The notes under the pieces were generated by a model. The model saw only the letters and a list, made by a program, of their open reading frames with translations. It did not search any database and was not told the DNA's origin. A stretch of DNA of 64,000 nucleotides from Ailanthus altissimus (lineage: Eukaryota > Streptophyta > Magnoliopsida > Sapindales > Simaroubaceae): NCBI GenBank assembly GCA_946807835.1, contig OX327686.1, forward strand, positions 11,222,001-11,286,000. The letters run 5' to 3'. Below are positions 59,858 to 64,000 of this stretch, piece after piece. Made by a program: the position numbers and the translations under genes. Within the stretch, counting starts at the first letter, position 1. Every line of letters starts with the position of its first letter.

Positions 59858-61290
59858 TAATTTTAGCACTTTTGTATTTTTAAACTTGAAATAAAGTGTA
59901 ATCCTTAAATTATGATTAATGAATATTATTTGCATAGGTTTAGAAAAATAGACATAACTCCCAATGTACAAATTAAATTAAAGATATTCTTGAACCTGGA
60001 CCTGCATGACGCAATCTTACATAAACGTGAAGAACAGTCAAAATGCCAAATCTAATATTTAATAGGCCCAAATTGGGATACAACAGAACTAGATTACAAC
60101 TTCCACTCAGCTTGTCCCATCTCTCGTATTTCACAAATATGTTTCCAATCAGTATAATTTATAAAGATGAGAAATGCTAAGTCAATTATCTAAAACTCTT
60201 CTATTGACATCAAAATCCAACGCAGTCGTTATCATAGCCACATTGCAAATTGATAAAAGAATTGTTGGATGAAATCTAACATGGGTTTTTTATTTTGACC
60301 ATATCTCACAGGATACTAATCCAAATTGCATAAACTTGATGGATACGGAAGGAAAAGATAAAATACTACAACTTTTATGTTGACTATAAAGGCTACATTG
60401 ATAGTCTCCATTGTCAAAAATGTGTTGTAATTAGGTGAAGATGTTGGTGATCGAAATTGGTGTTTATTAAAGTCACATTAAATATGTTCTCATCCATTAC
60501 CAATATAAGGACACCTTTAGGAGGCTAATGGATGTTTTTTATGTTTTACAATTCTCTCAAATACTTTTTCTTTAACATTTATAAGAATGAATTGTAAGTT
60601 AGGCTAAAGTTCTTGGCAAAGTTAGAGATGAACTTCTGTGTAATAAATCTACTTCTAGACTTTGATTCTTTGTTAAGAGCAACAATGTTTGTAAGTTTGT
60701 TTGTGTCTAAACTCTTATCTATTACTTTTCTATAATTCAAAGGTTATAATTCTCATGTATTTTCAATCATACATTTTTTATGTGATTCTTGTCGAATTAT
60801 AATTGCTACTGTTATATTATTTTACAAGTTAATCTTTTACTGCAATATTGTCAAAATGATATATTATCAATCTTAGATAACTTGTATAGATGAACATAGT
60901 TTATGATCATATTTACAAAGAGTTTAGTTGTGTCAAATACATTTATTATTAAATTTGTCATATTATACATATCTTCCGATTGACTATTTGGGATGTAAAA
61001 CTTTCAATTGAGTTATAAATATTGAATCAAAATATAGAATATATTTGTGAAGCATATTAATGACTCTCAAAGCCTTGCTCACATCATTATAATTTTCTTC
61101 CTTAATTCACATTTAATTTTATCTTCTCTATATCAATCTTACATTCAATCTTCTCTTTCGTTATTGTTTTAATATTTTTATCTCACTAACCTATTTCTCT
61201 GAAAGCTTCCTTATAGGATCAACACCTCAATTTATATTATGATAATCGCATTACATTTTGAGTGTAAATAAACCAGTTATGCGTTAGTCA
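59858..61290 (+). repeat. 3' LTR of the large gypsy element, second part
   Basis: It resumes at TAATTTTAGCAC and follows 44669-45310 to about 60490, then continues with sequence missing from the 5' copy. TATAAGG at 60504-60510 is a promoter-like site. The end near 61290 is set by the return of MULE coding sequence. Confidence 0.82.
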
Positions 61291-61720
61291 CCAACAAGCC
61301 AAGAGTTAGATTATTAAAAAATTTATAAATAATAAGTTTGCATCAGTCAGTAAACTTACAGACTGACTGAGTCCAAACATATAATATATTCCACTGCTTG
61401 GCATGCTGAGAAGTATACATGCATATTGATGCAAGGCACTCTAGATGCTTTGTTCAGATTACTTCCTACATACTACTATATACTGGAACAACATATACGG
61501 TTACTTATTTGAAAATCAACAAATACAATCACTTTAAGTATTTTATTATAGCGCTTAAACCATGTATTAGAGATTTTCAATCATCCATCTAACTAGTTAT
61601 TACAGTTAATGGAACATTTCTAAAATGTATGTACTTGGTACAATGGTAAGTCCAATTGCAAAGATACGTCAGTTAACACAAAATTGGTTTTTCTAGAGAC
61701 GTGAGATTACAAAAGGTACA
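61291..61720 (+). pseudogene. MULE transposase, third piece
   Basis: After QAKS and IIKKFINNKFASVSK, the strand gives LLPTYYYILE, then in a shifted frame KINKYNHFKYFIIALKPC, IRDFQSSI, a stop, and LVITVNGTFLKCMY. These match the MULE run from the pre-catalytic helices to the first catalytic Asp block (VIxVDGTFLKxKY), but that Asp is Asn here. It continues the pieces at 41521-42287 and 44388-44602. Downstream DDE residues are not recognisable. Confidence 0.82.
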
Positions 61721-64000
61721 AGAAACTTTCTAATGATTTAAGCCCATCGCAAGATTTGAAGCACAATGATAAGTCCATCTGCATGACTGTTCACTTGATT
61801 GATTATTTTCGTTTATCATGAAGGATGGAAGTAGAAATGAAATGGCGTTCTTACCAACAAAATCTTACAATTGCCAAAAGTTTGATTTTTGACAATTACT
61901 TTGTGCCTATGCTATTATAGTATATAGACATACTATATTATAGTATCAGGATCTTTGTTCAATCTATTACTTGCCTAAGTAATTATTTTGTACATAAAAT
62001 GAGCTTATCAATTAGTTGGCCACCCGTCAAATTAAATTATTCCAAAAAAAATTTAAAGATGCTAACATTCAACCTCATATAGTATGTCATCAATCAAGGA
62101 GGCATCAGAAAAATAGATTCTATTGCAAAGTGGGGAATAGACGAAGAAGGTACATTAGTCGTTGTAAAAAATGACATAACCACCAGATATATCGAAACCT
62201 TATTACTTTGCATAGTAGTTGATATGGCATGTTAGTATATATTTCTCTACCATTTGATGTTACTTCTATTTATATACTGAAATTTAAATTTAAATTGTAA
62301 ATCAAACCCTATTTTTCATAAAATTTGTATTTTGTTACTATTGTATTTTATCACTTTATTTTATTTACCACCTAAAAATGCGAAGTATGTTGCAATGAAA
62401 CATGAGTTACAATAAGGAATATGATCATGCAAAAAAATTAATAATCATTTAGCAGTGCAATTTCAATATGATAAAATGTTACTACTAAAAATATAATTAA
62501 TAAATTAATTATTATTTAATTAATCAATTGTTTGAACAAATTAATTAAAGAATACTATTTTTAAAAAATAAATTAAATAAATTATATGATTAATTAATTA
62601 ATTACTTTAATTAAAATTGAAAAATATTTTTAAATTAAAAATAAAAATAAATTTTTATTTTCACGTGTCACGTGGCGCACACGTGCATGCCCAATGAGTA
62701 CTCGCATAAGGTTGACAAGCGCAAGACGCACCCATATGCGAAACCATGCATTTCGCACGCGAACACGTTTAGCAACCGAGATTTGCAAAAATCTATATTT
62801 TTATCTATTTCTTGTTGGATTGTTTTCATTTCTACCTACTTTTAACCTATTTACAAACAACCTATCCATCTTTCATTTATTTTATTTACAATCTAATCAT
62901 TTTTACACTTTTTTGCCACAAATTCTAAATTACATCAAAGGTTTCAAAAATTTAAAAATTATCGGCTATTTTAGGATTTAAGGTCAACCATCGGTGTCCT
63001 TATACACTGATCTACGTAATATAATTTTCAAAATTAATGATTTACACAATTTTGATTTTATAGTATTTTTTTAAAGAAAGAGTGTTGAGTTTAAATTTTG
63101 GGTGGAAGAGAAAATATATATGTAAGGGATAAAATTATTCGATTATCAATTTTTTAATTACAAAAGATTAATTTATGGGTTAAAAAAGAATATTACCTAA
63201 TAAATTTGGCCAATTGTAAAAGATTCCCATATATTTCATAAGAGTTGCAAACTTTATTATTAAAATTATTCTCACAGATAATTTTAATACCCGGGGCTCA
63301 ACCATTTATCCCAGATAATAATCATAATATGCCGACATGGCTCTAAGGGCTGGTCCCCGAGTTGTCATTTATGATTGAAACACTACTGTAGTGCAAATCT
63401 TTTATTTCTTTTTGGTAAGTTTTTATCCACTTATTATCAATAATAATATATATAATATAGTAATAATAGTAACAATAAAATTCTTTATCCATTTTTCTTG
63501 CCGCACTAAATTTTTGGTAGCTTGAGGGGACAAATTTTCAATCAAATTTCCAATTCTCAACTTTTTGACCGGAATCTATATAATATCAGCTATCAAGTGA
63601 AATGATTGGTGCTTAAATTAATTATGGTTGTTAATTTGTCGAATGGTAGATCCATGAAACTTGATCGCCCTTAAGGAACATAATTCTCGATAGGAAGATA
63701 CAACGTTATGTTATTAAGCATGAATTTTTATATGGGGTGATTGGAATCGATGTTTGAATTTATTAATAATTTCTACTTATTTCAAAAAGATTATAAAGTT
63801 TAAATGAAAAAAAAATTAAATTAATATGTATTTTCAAAATATGACTCATGATGTGATCACAACTATTTTTCGTTTATTTAAAAAATATATATGTGGAAAA
63901 ATATATGTGAAATATATATATATATATTTTTAATATAAAAAAAGAAGATTCATACTCAAAATTTTTACTTCGGCTAAAAGATGCACAATAAACTCTTTTA
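61721..64000. other. AT-rich DNA with no recognised gene
   Basis: Apart from the G-box cluster at 62662-62685 I see nothing definite. A 95-codon frame from 62694 is Arg/Thr-rich then Phe/Leu-rich and is not convincing. A TA-rich run lies near 63905-63925. MULE sequence may extend somewhat into the start of this region. Confidence 0.5.
62662..62685. promoter_or_regulatory. Cluster of three G-box (CACGTG) motifs
   Basis: CACGTG occurs at 62662-62667, 62669-62674 and 62680-62685. G-boxes are bound by plant bZIP and bHLH factors, and ACGTG is also the core of ABA-response elements. The neighbourhood up to 62770 is GC-rich relative to the flanks. No adjacent gene in the window can be tied to it. 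Confidence 0.6.

Larger units (their letters stand above)
44603..61290 (+). mobile_element. Large Tat/Athila-like gypsy element inserted in the MULE gene
   Basis: LTR sequences at 44603-45310 and at 54662-54726 plus 59858 to about 61290 both begin TGATGA and align over more than 600 bases. Between them are a gag region on the minus strand, an RT-RNase H-integrase region on the plus strand, and a 3' spacer. MULE coding sequence adjoins both outer ends. The left flank is GACCA and CACCA lies at 61289-61293, one mismatch, so a five-base target-site duplication is possible but the right end is uncertain by a few bases. It contains later insertions at 49618-51923 and 54727-59852. Confidence 0.82.

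Noticed and set aside
62694..62981. 95-codon frame after the G-box cluster
   Set aside because: The Arg/Thr-rich start comes from a local CGCAxG-rich patch and the rest is Phe/Leu text from T-rich DNA; no similarity is recognised.
1..64000. tRNA, rRNA, CRISPR or organelle-derived segments
   Set aside because: I saw no tRNA arm pattern, rRNA core or CRISPR-like spaced repeat; the periodic arrays found are minisatellites without unique spacers.

Overview
The window looks like nuclear DNA of a dicotyledonous plant. It is very AT-rich, holds one intron-containing plant cell-wall gene, and is otherwise dominated by degenerate Ty1-copia, Ty3-gypsy, LINE and MULE sequences whose primer-binding sites match plant initiator tRNA-Met. 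I cannot name the species. I recognise no tRNA, rRNA, CRISPR or organelle-derived segment.

Layout. 1-2506: AT-rich DNA with a 42-bp minisatellite. 2507-11124: a minus-strand copia element with two 1.4-kb LTRs, primer-binding site, polypurine tract, broken gag-pol and a 2.3-kb leader containing a GC-rich block. 11125-17229: the only intact host gene, a three-exon pectin methylesterase of the pre-pro type (12850-15661, plus strand), with plain flanks. 17230-29460: an old minus-strand LINE split by a plus-strand copia element (18105-23074) and an internally deleted plus-strand gypsy element (23455 to about 27595). 29468-36340: minus-strand gypsy remains carrying a hAT-like non-autonomous element and split by a minus-strand copia remnant. 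36560-40603: a Retrofit-like copia gag with its LTR, and a 2.1-kb solo LTR lying in that LTR. 41521 to about 61720: a MULE transposase pseudogene cut into three pieces by a solo LTR (42288-44387) and a 16.7-kb Tat/Athila-like gypsy element (44603 to about 61290). That gypsy element holds a head-to-head gag/pol arrangement, a solo LTR with target-site duplication (49618-51923), and in its 3' LTR another gypsy LTR block (54727-59852) that itself contains a 2.3-kb solo LTR (57193-59469). 61721-64000: AT-rich DNA with a cluster of three G-boxes.

The pectin methylesterase is the only locus likely to make a functional product. Every transposon protein gene carries in-frame stops, frameshifts, deletions or lost catalytic residues. 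The value of the region is its record of successive insertions, which can be ordered because interrupted protein motifs resume across insertions and because several 5- or 8-bp target-site duplications survive. I found no convincing evidence of a new multi-gene biological system. The most unusual signals are structural: a probable internal inversion in the large gypsy element, a long quasi-palindrome in its gag, several exactly periodic leader repeats, and a near-identical core inside an otherwise diverged LTR duplication.
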